From positions 1-20,210 of the forward strand of contig JBMYYE010000037.1 of assembly GCA_049609065.1 (NCBI GenBank): a stretch of DNA of 20,210 nucleotides. The letters run 5' to 3'. The position numbers and the translations under genes were made by a program. Shown piece after piece: positions 5,956-13,686 of this stretch (within the stretch, counting starts at the first letter, position 1; every line of letters starts with the position of its first letter). This DNA is from JBMYYE01 sp049609065 (lineage in GTDB: Bacteria; Pseudomonadota; Alphaproteobacteria; Rhodobacterales; Rhodobacteraceae). The notes under the pieces are model-generated. The model was not told where the DNA came from. It saw only the letters and a program-made list of their open reading frames with translations, and made no database searches.

Positions 5956-8133
5956 ATGTCTGATTTTAAATATGAAGTAGACGCCGACGGTGTAGCCGTC
6001 ATCACATGGGACGTCGAAGGCAAATCCATGAACGTGATGAGCGAACAAGGCTTTATCGACCTCAATGACTTTGTGAATAAAGGTCTCGCGGATGACGCGG
6101 TGAAAGGCATCGTGATCACCTCTGGCAAAGCAGATTTCGCCGGGGGCATGGACCTCAATATCATCGCAAAAATGCGTGAAAACGCCGGTGGAAACCCCGC
6201 CCAAGGGCTCTTTGATGGCATCATGGATCTCCATGGTATTTTGCGCAATATCGAACGCGCGGGCATGGACCCAAAAACCAATAAAGGGGGCAAACCGATT
6301 GCTGCCGCCCTCCCTGGGACGGCGCTTGGCATTGGGTATGAAATTCCATTGTCGTGCCACCGTATTTTTGCCGCCGACAAACCCAAAGCAAAAATTGGCC
6401 TCCCTGAGATCATGGTTGGTATTTTCCCAGGCGCAGGCGGCACAACCCGTTTGGTGCGTAAAATGGGCGCAATGACCGCCGCGCCATTCCTTTTGGAAGG
6501 CAAAACACTGGCACCTGCCAAAGCCAAGGCCGCAGGGCTTGTGGATGAGGTCGTGCCAGCGGATGAATTGCTCTCTGCGGCCAAAGCATGGGTGCTCTCC
6601 GAGCCAAAAATCGTCAAACCTTGGGATGAAAAGGGCTATAAAATGCCAGGCGGCGCGCCGTATCATCCATCTGGTTTCATGACATTTGTGGGCGCATCCG
6701 CGATGGTCAACGGCAAAACCAAAGGCGTATTTCCCGCCGCCAAAGCCATGCTTCAGGCGATCTACGAAGGGGCGCAAGTGCCCTTTGATACGGCCCTGAA
6801 AGTTGAAGCGCGGAACTTTGTCTCCGTCCTTATGGATCCAACATCTTCGGCGATGATCCGGTCCTTGTTCATCAACAAACAAGCCCTTGAAAAAGGCGCA
6901 AACCGCCCTGATGTGCCAGATCAAACCGTCAAGAAAGTTGGCGTTTTGGGCGCAGGCATGATGGGGGCTGGCATCACATTGGTATCCGCCATGGCGGGCA
7001 TCGAAGTTGTGCTTTTGGATGTGAACCAAGAGGCGGCAGATCGCGGCAAAGCCTATTCCGAAACCTATATGGACAAAGGCATCGCGCGCAAAAAAGCGAC
7101 CGAGGAAAAGAAAGCCGCCATTTTGGGCAACATCACAGCGACCACCGATTTGGACGCGCTTAAGGGCTGTGATTTGATCATCGAAGCAGTGTTTGAGGAC
7201 CCAGCCGTGAAAGCGGAAATGACCAAAAAGGTCGAAGCGATCATTCCAGAAGATTGCATTTTCGCCTCCAACACGTCGACTTTGCCGATCTCAGAATTGG
7301 CGAAAGCATCATCTCGTGCGGATCAGTTCATTGGCATTCACTTCTTTAGCCCTGTTGAGAAAATGTTCCTTGTGGAAATTATCAAAGGTGCAAAAACAGG
7401 TGATCGCGCGGTGGCCAAGGCGTTGGATTATGTGCGCCAAATCCGCAAAACGCCGATTGTTGTGAACGACGCGCGCTTCTTCTATGCGAACCGCTGTATC
7501 ATTCCGTATATCAACGAAGGCATTCGCATGATTGGCGAGGGGGTTGAACCTGCGCTTATCGATAACGCGGCCAAGATGCTCGGCATGCCGGTGGGGCCTT
7601 TGCAGCTCACGGATGAAACATCCATTGATCTTGGCGTGAAAATCGCCAAAGCCACCAAAGCGGCCATGGGTGATGCCTATGATGATGGGGCGGATGCGGT
7701 GATTTTCCACATGTTTGATGCGGGGCGTTTGGGTCGCAAATCCAATGCGGGTTTCTATGACTACGACGAAAAGGGCAAACGGACGCTCTTGTGGCGCGGC
7801 ATTCATGACGCATTCCCATTGGCCGATGTTCAGCCAAGCATTGAAGACGTGAAAAACCGTCTTTTGATGGTGCAGGCGTTAGAAGCCGTGCGCGCATTGG
7901 AAGAAGGCGTTCTCGAAGATATCCGCGAAGGCGATGTTGGCGCGATCTTGGGCTGGGGCTTTGCGCCGTGGTCCGGTGGTCCGATTTCCTTGATGGATAT
8001 GAAGGGTTTGCCAGAAATGGTTGCGCTTTGTGATGATCTCACAGCGCGGTTTGGGGATCGTTTTTCCACCCCTGCTCTGATGCGTGAAATGGCTGAAAAA
8101 GGTGAAGAGTTCTATAAACGCTTTGCCGCGTAA
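5956..8133 (+). CDS. fadB: Bifunctional enoyl-CoA hydratase/3-hydroxyacyl-CoA dehydrogenase
   Basis: A 725-residue multifunctional enzyme for the middle steps of beta-oxidation; it would form a complex with the thiolase encoded just upstream. The crotonase domain spans about 1-190, with the two catalytic glutamates at E129 (GIGYEIPLSCH) and E151 (GLPEIMVGIFPGAGG). The NAD-binding Rossmann domain starts near 326, with VGVLGAGMMGAGI at 328-340, and the dehydrogenase catalytic His is H462 in IGIHFFSPVEKM. The C-terminal helical dehydrogenase domains follow, with a NAGFYDY motif. AAGGAG at 5943-5948 overlaps the fadA stop. A strong terminator lies right after the stop codon, ending the operon. 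fadA preceding fadB is the reverse of the enterobacterial fadBA order. Confidence 0.95.
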   Translation: MSDFKYEVDADGVAVITWDVEGKSMNVMSEQGFIDLNDFVNKGLADDAVKGIVITSGKADFAGGMDLNIIAKMRENAGGNPAQGLFDGIMDLHGILRNIERAGMDPKTNKGGKPIAAALPGTALGIGYEIPLSCHRIFAADKPKAKIGLPEIMVGIFPGAGGTTRLVRKMGAMTAAPFLLEGKTLAPAKAKAAGLVDEVVPADELLSAAKAWVLSEPKIVKPWDEKGYKMPGGAPYHPSGFMTFVGASAMVNGKTKGVFPAAKAMLQAIYEGAQVPFDTALKVEARNFVSVLMDPTSSAMIRSLFINKQALEKGANRPDVPDQTVKKVGVLGAGMMGAGITLVSAMAGIEVVLLDVNQEAADRGKAYSETYMDKGIARKKATEEKKAAILGNITATTDLDALKGCDLIIEAVFEDPAVKAEMTKKVEAIIPEDCIFASNTSTLPISELAKASSRADQFIGIHFFSPVEKMFLVEIIKGAKTGDRAVAKALDYVRQIRKTPIVVNDARFFYANRCIIPYINEGIRMIGEGVEPALIDNAAKMLGMPVGPLQLTDETSIDLGVKIAKATKAAMGDAYDDGADAVIFHMFDAGRLGRKSNAGFYDYDEKGKRTLLWRGIHDAFPLADVQPSIEDVKNRLLMVQALEAVRALEEGVLEDIREGDVGAILGWGFAPWSGGPISLMDMKGLPEMVALCDDLTARFGDRFSTPALMREMAEKGEEFYKRFAA

Positions 8134-8154
8134 CAACGCAATCAACTGAAACAT

Positions 8155-8190
8155 AAAAACCCTCAACCAGATATGGTTGGGGGTTTTTTT
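8155..8190. terminator. Bidirectional intrinsic terminator after fadB
   Basis: CCCTCAACCA and TGGTTGGGGG pair over ten positions (one G-T pair) around GATA, flanked by an A-run before and a run of seven T after. It therefore works as a terminator in either direction, closing both the fad operon and the convergent gene, whose stop codon (8189-8191) overlaps the end of the T-run. Confidence 0.92.
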
Positions 8191-8881
8191 ATGAGGCCAA
8201 CATTCCTTTTTGTGCCCATCGGCCCTTCAGCAATGACGTCACCAGACGCGGCAAAGGCTCATACCGGATTTCGGCGTCTTGGCCGCGGCATACGGAGCGC
8301 GCTTTTTCTTGGGCCGTTGTTTCGCTTTTGAACAACACCCCGCAATCCGAAAACAAAACCTGCTCTCGTTCACAGTGAATGCGCGTCACGGTCCAGTCAG
8401 ATGATGGCCGTATCCGCTTAATCCCCCGCACCCCAATCAGACATTTCATCTTCACGATGGCGCATGGGTCCATTTGCAGATCATGCAGCCCCCCTGTCTC
8501 AATTTTGATGGTTTGTTCCGCACCACATAAAAAAGCAGTTGCATTGCCGAAGACTTGCTCTGGCACAAAAATGGGCCACAAATCAGGTGGACACTCTTCG
8601 TCATATTTCCAGTATTTCCCGGTTGAGACATCCGTCACCTTTTGAAGCTTTTCATCAAAGGTCATCACATGTTGCCCAACGCAGATATCTTGGGCGTCTT
8701 GTAACCCCATATCCGTAAGAAGTTTTACTCCAGAGAAAAATCCATTGACCTGCTGGCGGTGCACCCCACGCAAAAGCCATGTGGACATCATGGGCCCTTT
8801 TTTCATTAGGTTATCTTCGGGCACAATCACAGGTTTTGTGCCTGTTTCAGGATCGACTGATATATCATTTCGCAAATACAT
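8189..8881 (-). CDS. Hint-like protein lacking the catalytic cysteine
   Basis: A 230-residue protein resembling the Hint_2-type (hedgehog/intein) domains abundant in Rhodobacteraceae. In those proteins the domain opens with a CFTPGT-type nucleophile motif followed by a T-G-A-DL-VGD-V-T pattern. Here residues 47-76 read GFFSGVKLLTDMGLQDAQDI and then CVGQHVMTFD, keeping the spacing but with G47 in place of Cys. The segment GNATAFLCGAEQTIKIE at 112-127 aligns with the usual SPQHR-VL block but lacks its His, and EQVLFSDCGVLFKSE at 173-187 matches the terminal HE-LFAEG-ESF element. It looks like an eroded, probably non-self-processing relative. No signal peptide is visible. No good Shine-Dalgarno precedes the ATG at 8881; the ATG at 8806, behind GAAGA, is an alternative start. 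Function unknown. Confidence 0.6.
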   Translation of the reverse strand: MYLRNDISVDPETGTKPVIVPEDNLMKKGPMMSTWLLRGVHRQQVNGFFSGVKLLTDMGLQDAQDICVGQHVMTFDEKLQKVTDVSTGKYWKYDEECPPDLWPIFVPEQVFGNATAFLCGAEQTIKIETGGLHDLQMDPCAIVKMKCLIGVRGIKRIRPSSDWTVTRIHCEREQVLFSDCGVLFKSETTAQEKARSVCRGQDAEIRYEPLPRLVTSLLKGRWAQKGMLAS

Positions 8882-9019
8882 ATATCTAAGATGGCATCTA
8901 AATATTAAGGTAAAGATAATATAAAGATGTAAAGAGTATATGTCTGTCTATGACATGATCATACGGGAAAAAATAACCCCGTATTTTTAACATATTTTAC
9001 CCTACATCACAGTTTATTT
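8882..9019. other. AT-rich intergenic region
   Basis: A 138-nt gap between two genes on the - strand, clearly richer in A+T than its surroundings. It should hold the promoter of the Hint-like gene. A 5-1-5 palindrome, AGATGGCATCT (8889-8899), lies next to the start codon and could be an operator. No small open frame with a ribosome binding site was recognised. Confidence 0.5.
8961..8988. terminator. Weak hairpin with T-run downstream of the sulfotransferase
   Basis: ATACGGG (8961-8967) and CCCGTAT (8978-8984) pair over 7 bp around a 10-nt loop. The T-run follows on the + strand, whereas the gene needing a terminator (sulfotransferase, ending at 9020) runs on the - strand. It may act as a poor terminator for that gene or mark the end of an unrecognised + strand transcript. 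Confidence 0.35.
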
Positions 9020-9667
9020 TCAAAAAATGTAGCCAAACCGATCAATATCCACATGGCAAAAGCGCGCAACAAGATCACGGTCCGCCGCCGAATAATAGTC
9101 TTGATAATCAGGTCGCCGTTGGGAGGCATTTTCATGCGCAAGCGGCAGAAGATTAAATCCCAAATGGGCCTCAAACGGTTTCAAATCCTGCGCAAGATGT
9201 TCAAGACGCACATAGTGATCACAGCGCTCATTCCCCGCCGCATCCGTCACATAGCTTGCCGCAGGCTGCGCCTCAAACGCGGTTTGAATTGTTGGATGCT
9301 GCAAAAATTGTGGAAATGATAGGGCCTTTGCCAAACCGATTGCGGGATGGTCAAATTCTTGTTCTTTGGCCCAATGATAATAGCTCACCAATCTATCCCA
9401 AGGATTGCGCACCAAGGTCACAACACACATTTCAGAAAGCTGTTGCTCTGACACGACTCCATCAATATCGCGAAGCGTCGAATGTTTCCACAATCGCCCA
9501 CGCGCAGACATCGCCTTCAGTCGGTGCTTTCGCTTCTTTGCTTTAGGGGTATCACCAATCGAAATATCCTCTTTGCCAAGCCGCGCTTCCAACGCCAAAC
9601 TCAACGATGTTCCCCCGGTTTTGGGCGCGTGCACAAAGATATACTTATGGCGAAATGAAATAATCAT
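9020..9667 (-). CDS. Sulfotransferase family 2-like protein
   Basis: A 215-residue putative PAPS-dependent sulfotransferase. HAPKTGGTSL at 13-22 is the 5'-phosphosulfate-binding loop and TLVRNPWDRLVSYYHW at 84-99, with R87 and S95, is the 3'-phosphate-binding element. KHSTLRDI at 61-68 and VRLEHLAQDL at 153-162 fit the conserved blocks between and after these, and the YSAADRDLVARFCHVDIDRFGY tail (about 192-213) is typical of bacterial members near polysaccharide loci. No signal peptide or membrane helix is seen, so it is probably cytosolic or membrane-associated. The acceptor may be a surface glycan or a lipid (inference). Neighbours give no pathway clue, and the AT-rich gap on its downstream side hints at an acquired insert. 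The start codon has only a weak GGTAGGG-like ribosome site. Confidence 0.82.
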   Translation of the reverse strand: MIISFRHKYIFVHAPKTGGTSLSLALEARLGKEDISIGDTPKAKKRKHRLKAMSARGRLWKHSTLRDIDGVVSEQQLSEMCVVTLVRNPWDRLVSYYHWAKEQEFDHPAIGLAKALSFPQFLQHPTIQTAFEAQPAASYVTDAAGNERCDHYVRLEHLAQDLKPFEAHLGFNLLPLAHENASQRRPDYQDYYSAADRDLVARFCHVDIDRFGYIF

Positions 9668-9792
9668 GTCTTACCCTACCGTCATTTTGCAGCCCTAGGA
9701 AAGCGCTTTTAGAAGGGCGCGAAGTTTCCTTGCAGCACAGCGCACTCTCGCTTATGTTTAAGGGATTAGAGGTCAAGATAAGACCAGAGCAT

Positions 9793-10806
9793 ATGACAGC
9801 AATTACAGAATTTGAACGCCTAGAGGCAACTGGCCTATGGCGCCGCAATGAAGCGGAGCAACGCCAGAACGTGATCGTGAGCCTTGGGAACACGTCACTC
9901 ATTGTTATGGACAATAACGAAAACCCGCTTAGCCACTGGGCGCTCCCTGCGTTAAGGCGGCTAAATGCGGGGGTGCGGCCTGCTTTGTTTGCGCCAGGTG
10001 TCGGGGCGGAAGAACAGCTCGAAATTGAAGATGACACAATGATTGACGCGCTTGAGGAATTGCGGTCGCGCATTGATCGTGTGCGGCCTCACCCTGGGCG
10101 TCTTCGCGCGGCGCTGACGCTTTCGGGTGTGGCGGGTTTCTTGGCGATTTCTATTTTTTGGGTCCCAACTGCGCTTACGAATTATACAGCACGGATTGTA
10201 CCCGACGCCCAAAAGAACGTGCTCTCAGCGCGCCTCATTTCCCGCATGTCGCGGATCTCAGGCCCACCATGTTTGCCGCGGGGATCCGCCACCGCGCTGG
10301 CCAATTTTAGCACACGTATATTTGGCACACAGGCACAGCTTATTGTTGTGCCAGATAGCCCCAAACCCACCCTAAGCCTGCCCAATAATGCGATCCTCAT
10401 GAGTAAAACTCTCTTTGAGGATTTCGACGATCCAGCCGTGGCGGCAGGGTATCTCATTGTGGAAAAAGAACATCAACCCGAACATCCGAGCCTACGTCCG
10501 ATGCTGCGCCATCTTGGGCTCAAAACCAGCATTCGCATGCTAACCACAGGGGAAATTTCGGACGCGGATTTAGACCGCTATGCGGAACATATTTTCCTCG
10601 CTCCCGCCAAGGAAATCGACATAGACCGCAGTATAAATGGGTTTTCAAAGGCGGGCATTCCATCAACGCCCTACGCCTATGCTGTTGATGTAACAGGGGA
10701 AAAGACGCTTTCATTTATTGAGGCGGATCCACTTTCGGGCCTAAACAGCACCGAAATCCTTCCTGATCAAGACTGGGTCTCTCTTCAAGATATTTGCAGC
10801 GGCTAA
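9793..10806 (+). CDS. Single-pass membrane protein, possible degenerate M48-like peptidase
   Basis: A 337-residue conserved-hypothetical-type protein; no characterised function recognised. Residues 1-100 form a soluble region with many acidic positions (EEQLEIEDDTMIDALEEL at 73-90). One membrane helix spans about 106-127, and the remaining 210 residues would lie in the periplasm. In that part, LIVVPDSPKPTLSLPNNAILMSK-type residues at 183-205, followed by DDPAVAAGYLIVEKEHQ at 212-228, recall the LPNG-I-V---LL--DE-ELA-VL-HEIAH signature of M48 metallopeptidases, but the HExxH pair is absent (VEKEH instead). The start is placed at ATG 9793 (MTAITEFERLEATGLW) rather than TTG 9730 or ATG 9754, as neither has a ribosome site; the 9793 site is also only weakly supported. 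It is convergent with the next gene, 22 nt away. Confidence 0.6.
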   Translation: MTAITEFERLEATGLWRRNEAEQRQNVIVSLGNTSLIVMDNNENPLSHWALPALRRLNAGVRPALFAPGVGAEEQLEIEDDTMIDALEELRSRIDRVRPHPGRLRAALTLSGVAGFLAISIFWVPTALTNYTARIVPDAQKNVLSARLISRMSRISGPPCLPRGSATALANFSTRIFGTQAQLIVVPDSPKPTLSLPNNAILMSKTLFEDFDDPAVAAGYLIVEKEHQPEHPSLRPMLRHLGLKTSIRMLTTGEISDADLDRYAEHIFLAPAKEIDIDRSINGFSKAGIPSTPYAYAVDVTGEKTLSFIEADPLSGLNSTEILPDQDWVSLQDICSG

Positions 10807-10828
10807 CATCCATCACACGGACAGCGTT

Positions 10829-11749
10829 TTAAAACCCGCCAAAGAGCTTTGAGATAGGGTTTGAGGACCCCGTGCCAACAAGACGTCGTGGAACCGTATT
10901 GGTCCAAATTTGTGCCATTTGCGCATCGCCCAAAGCCGTACCCGTTGCCCGCAATGGATTAAGCCGATCATCTTTCCAAACATCGGTATAGCCTTTTGGG
11001 CGCATAATGGCTGGGGTCGGAAGGCGTTTTGATGTGCCAATAAAGCGGCGCCCCGTATTATAAGCCCCATGGACCATATTGGCCCGCACCCCTGTCGCGG
11101 TGGTGATAAACGCCGGCACTGAACCATCTGGCGCGATCAAAGCGGCGCCATTGCGGCTCCGCACGATGTCTTCGGGGTGGATGGCCTGTGGACCGCAGCG
11201 CACGGCCACCCCACCTGAGACCCGCATATATCGCCGCGCAACAGGATCAAGGTTTTGACATGCTGGGTTGGGGGCTCGGGCCGCCAAACTCGCGGTGTCC
11301 ACCCCAACAACGCGCCCAGTTCTACGGGCATCTTCTGCGGTTTGTAAGGCTGGTTTTGTGTGTGCGTTTGTGCCCGCCAAAAGAGGGGTCGCAGCCATCG
11401 GACGACGTCCAAAGAGCGACCATTTTTTTGGCTGTGTTTTTTGAACCGTGTTTTGGGCAACAATAGGTTGAACAGCCGTGGTTTGGATGCCCTTTGACAA
11501 ACTGGGCTCTAAGCCGCAAATCACCTTTCGCCCGCGGGTGACGCGTGGCACCCATTTTATAACACCAGTACCACCCGCACGAATATACGCGCAGCCTTTG
11601 CTGTCGATATATTGGGAGCCCGTAAAGCTGAGAGGCGGCTGCTCCGCGGGTGGGCCAGCGCGCCTAAGCGTCGTTGCGGACGCTGCCGATGAAAATGCAA
11701 ATATGCTACCAATACAGAGCGCAAAAGCGATGTTTTTTGCGTTTGTCAT
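10829..11749 (-). CDS. Secreted cysteine-containing protein of a Rhodobacterales family
   Basis: A 306-residue exported protein. Residues 1-25 are a typical signal peptide (KN, a hydrophobic core, then SSAASA), with predicted cleavage before TTLRRA. The mature N-terminal part has GSQYIDSKGCAYIRAG at 44-59 and VPRVTRGRKVICGL at 67-80, with C53 and C78 probably forming a disulfide; C164 and C185 may form a second. I recall this opening block from Rhodobacteraceae proteins annotated as SPOR-domain-containing, which also carry the GYTDVWKDDRLNP (253-265) and IWTNTVPRRLV (281-291) blocks seen here; I do not see a SPOR domain in this copy. A link with peptidoglycan or the cell envelope is inferred only. 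The start at 11749 follows GGGGG at suitable spacing; an ATG at 11785 would put 12 residues before the signal peptide. Confidence 0.65.
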   Translation of the reverse strand: MTNAKNIAFALCIGSIFAFSSAASATTLRRAGPPAEQPPLSFTGSQYIDSKGCAYIRAGGTGVIKWVPRVTRGRKVICGLEPSLSKGIQTTAVQPIVAQNTVQKTQPKKWSLFGRRPMAATPLLAGTNAHTKPALQTAEDARRTGRVVGVDTASLAARAPNPACQNLDPVARRYMRVSGGVAVRCGPQAIHPEDIVRSRNGAALIAPDGSVPAFITTATGVRANMVHGAYNTGRRFIGTSKRLPTPAIMRPKGYTDVWKDDRLNPLRATGTALGDAQMAQIWTNTVPRRLVGTGSSNPISKLFGGF

Positions 11750-11815
11750 AAATTGCCCCCACAATATATGTAGGAACAATTGCAATAAAACTCATATATA
11801 GTAAAGGGCTATCCG

Positions 11816-12448
11816 CTATTTTGTGCCAAACATGCGATCACCCGCATCCCCGAGACCAGGTGTGATGTAGCCTTTTTCGTTTAAACACTGATCGATGGAC
11901 GCTGTCACGATTGGCACATCTGGATGGGCCTCTTGCATACGTGCGATTCCTTCAGGTGATGCCAAAAGGCACATAAAGCGAATGTTCTTTGCGCCCTTTT
12001 TCTTAATGAGGTCAATCGCCGCCACGGATGAATTCCCCGTTGCCAACATCGGATCCACCGCAATCACAAGCCGGTTTTCCAAATCCACTGGAAGCTTGCA
12101 GTAATATTCAACAGGTTGGAGCGTTTCTTCGTCACGGTACAATCCGACAAAGCCAACACGCGCCAAAGGCACAAGTTCAAGCACCCCATCCAAGAGCCCA
12201 TTCCCTGCGCGTAGAATTGACACCAAGGCCGGCTTTTTGCCTTTCACCATGGGGGATTTCATCGGCATCAAAGGCGTTTCGATGTCAACATCTTCCATCG
12301 GAAGGCTGCGGGTGATTTCATAGGCAAGGAGCTGACTTATTTCACGCAACAATTGACGAAAAAGCACGGTTGGCGTGTCTTTTTTGCGCATAAGCGTCAA
12401 TTTATGTTGCACCAATGGGTGGTCTACGACGGTTACGGTGTCAGTCAT
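11816..12448 (-). CDS. upp: Uracil phosphoribosyltransferase
   Basis: A 210-residue cytosolic enzyme that makes UMP from uracil and PRPP. VDPMLATGNSSVAAID at 131-146 is the PRPP-binding motif; GLYRDEETLQPVEYYCKLP at 102-120 is the flexible arm of this family and ITPGLGDAGDRMFGTK the uracil-binding C terminus. Length and ending are exactly typical. It is the last gene of the pyrimidine salvage operon, 29 nt after deoB, and takes up the uracil released by nucleoside phosphorolysis. No clear terminator is visible between it and the next - strand gene at 11749, so readthrough is possible. Confidence 0.96.
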   Translation of the reverse strand: MTDTVTVVDHPLVQHKLTLMRKKDTPTVLFRQLLREISQLLAYEITRSLPMEDVDIETPLMPMKSPMVKGKKPALVSILRAGNGLLDGVLELVPLARVGFVGLYRDEETLQPVEYYCKLPVDLENRLVIAVDPMLATGNSSVAAIDLIKKKGAKNIRFMCLLASPEGIARMQEAHPDVPIVTASIDQCLNEKGYITPGLGDAGDRMFGTK

Positions 12449-12477
12449 TTCTTTTGCCCTCTCGCATTTTTGGCGGC

Positions 12478-13686
12478 TTATAAAAAGCTCCGCCCCGCTC
12501 CTCTATAATCAAGCTTCAGATGCGCTGCAATACTTGCCCCGATATCTGAAAACCCGACATGGCCGATGGCTTTGCACCCTGCCCCGATCCCGATAACGGG
12601 CACCCGTTCGCGGGTGTGATCCGTGCCCGTCCATGTGGGGTCATTGCCGTGATCTGCGGTGAAGATCATCAAATCCCCCTCCCGCATATCCGCCATCAGG
12701 CGTGGAATTTGCGCGTCAAACCATTCCAGATGGCGCGCATAACCGGCCACATCACGGCGATGACCATATTCGCTGTCAAATTCCACCAAATTGGCGAAGG
12801 TCAAACTCCCTGCCTCAGCCGTTTGAACATGTCCAAGGATGGCCTCAAAAAGATCCACGTCAGGACCTTTGACGCCATCTGTTATGCCCCGCATGGAGAA
12901 AATATCACCAATCTTTCCAACGGCATGCACCTTGCGCCCCGCAGCCTGCGCCATATCACAAAGCGTGTCTGATGGCGGCGCGAGCGCAAAATCTTTGCGG
13001 TTGGCGGTGCGGGTAAAGCCCGTTTTTTGATCCCCGACAAAGGGCCGCGCGATCACACGCCCGACCCGCATATCATGGAGCATCGGCGCAATGGCCGCAC
13101 ATAGATCATAGAGGTTTTGCAGGCCAAAATGGTCCTCATGGGCTGCGATTTGCAACACGCTATCCACGGATGTGTAACAAATAGGCCAGCCCGTTTTGAT
13201 ATGCTCTTGGGCGTACTCATCAATCACCACGGTGCCTGACCTGTGCCCATTGGCCAAAATACCGTCTACGCCGGCCGCCTTACAGATGGCGTCGGTCACA
13301 TCCTGCGGAAATGCGGGAACCGTGTCTGGAAAATAGGTCCAATTAAACGGCACGGGCACGCCTGCGATTTCCCAATGCCCTGAGGGCGTATCTTTGCCGT
13401 TTGATATTTCGGTTGCCGCGCCCCAAAGGCCCTTAGGATCCGTATTTAGGTTTGGCGCAGTCTCCCCGCTTGCAAGCGTGATCGCCAAGCCCAGCCCCAA
13501 CGCATCCAAATGCGGCAGCTGAAGCGGCCCCGCGCGGCCAATATCGGCGCGGCCCGCCGCACATTCACGGGCAATATGGCCAAGGGTATTCGCGCCTTCA
13601 TCCCCAAAATCCGCCGCATCTGGCGCACCACCGCAGCCCACGCTATCCAAAACAATTAAAAATGCACGCCGATCGGGATGTGTCAC
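12478..13686 (-). CDS. deoB: Phosphopentomutase
   Basis: A 402-residue member of the alkaline-phosphatase superfamily that interconverts (deoxy)ribose 1-phosphate and (deoxy)ribose 5-phosphate. Metal-binding D14 lies in VLDSVGCGGAPDA; T100 in NGKDTPSGHWE is the phosphorylated catalytic residue; ADHGNDPTWTGTDHTRE near the C terminus gives the second metal-ligand cluster. The start is GTG, not ATG: it overlaps the deoA stop as GTGA, with AGAAGAGG within the deoA end as ribosome site, so translation is coupled to deoA. It drains the sugar phosphate made by the thymidine phosphorylase. A deoxyribose-phosphate aldolase (deoC) to finish the route is not in the window. Confidence 0.96.
   Translation of the reverse strand: MTHPDRRAFLIVLDSVGCGGAPDAADFGDEGANTLGHIARECAAGRADIGRAGPLQLPHLDALGLGLAITLASGETAPNLNTDPKGLWGAATEISNGKDTPSGHWEIAGVPVPFNWTYFPDTVPAFPQDVTDAICKAAGVDGILANGHRSGTVVIDEYAQEHIKTGWPICYTSVDSVLQIAAHEDHFGLQNLYDLCAAIAPMLHDMRVGRVIARPFVGDQKTGFTRTANRKDFALAPPSDTLCDMAQAAGRKVHAVGKIGDIFSMRGITDGVKGPDVDLFEAILGHVQTAEAGSLTFANLVEFDSEYGHRRDVAGYARHLEWFDAQIPRLMADMREGDLMIFTADHGNDPTWTGTDHTRERVPVIGIGAGCKAIGHVGFSDIGASIAAHLKLDYRGAGRSFL

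Noticed and set aside
5941..7029. 362-codon open frame on the - strand
   Set aside because: Antisense to fadB, very rich in His, Phe and Cys as expected from a shadow frame; no ribosome site or motif.
8889..8899. Short palindrome AGATGGCATCT as a definite operator
   Set aside because: Only 5+5 bp and common by chance in AT-rich DNA; mentioned within the intergenic entry only.
12468..12500. GC-rich imperfect hairpin at the deoB end as a terminator
   Set aside because: The stem has a 2-nt bulge and on the - strand it is followed by A, not T; the operon continues into upp 29 nt later.
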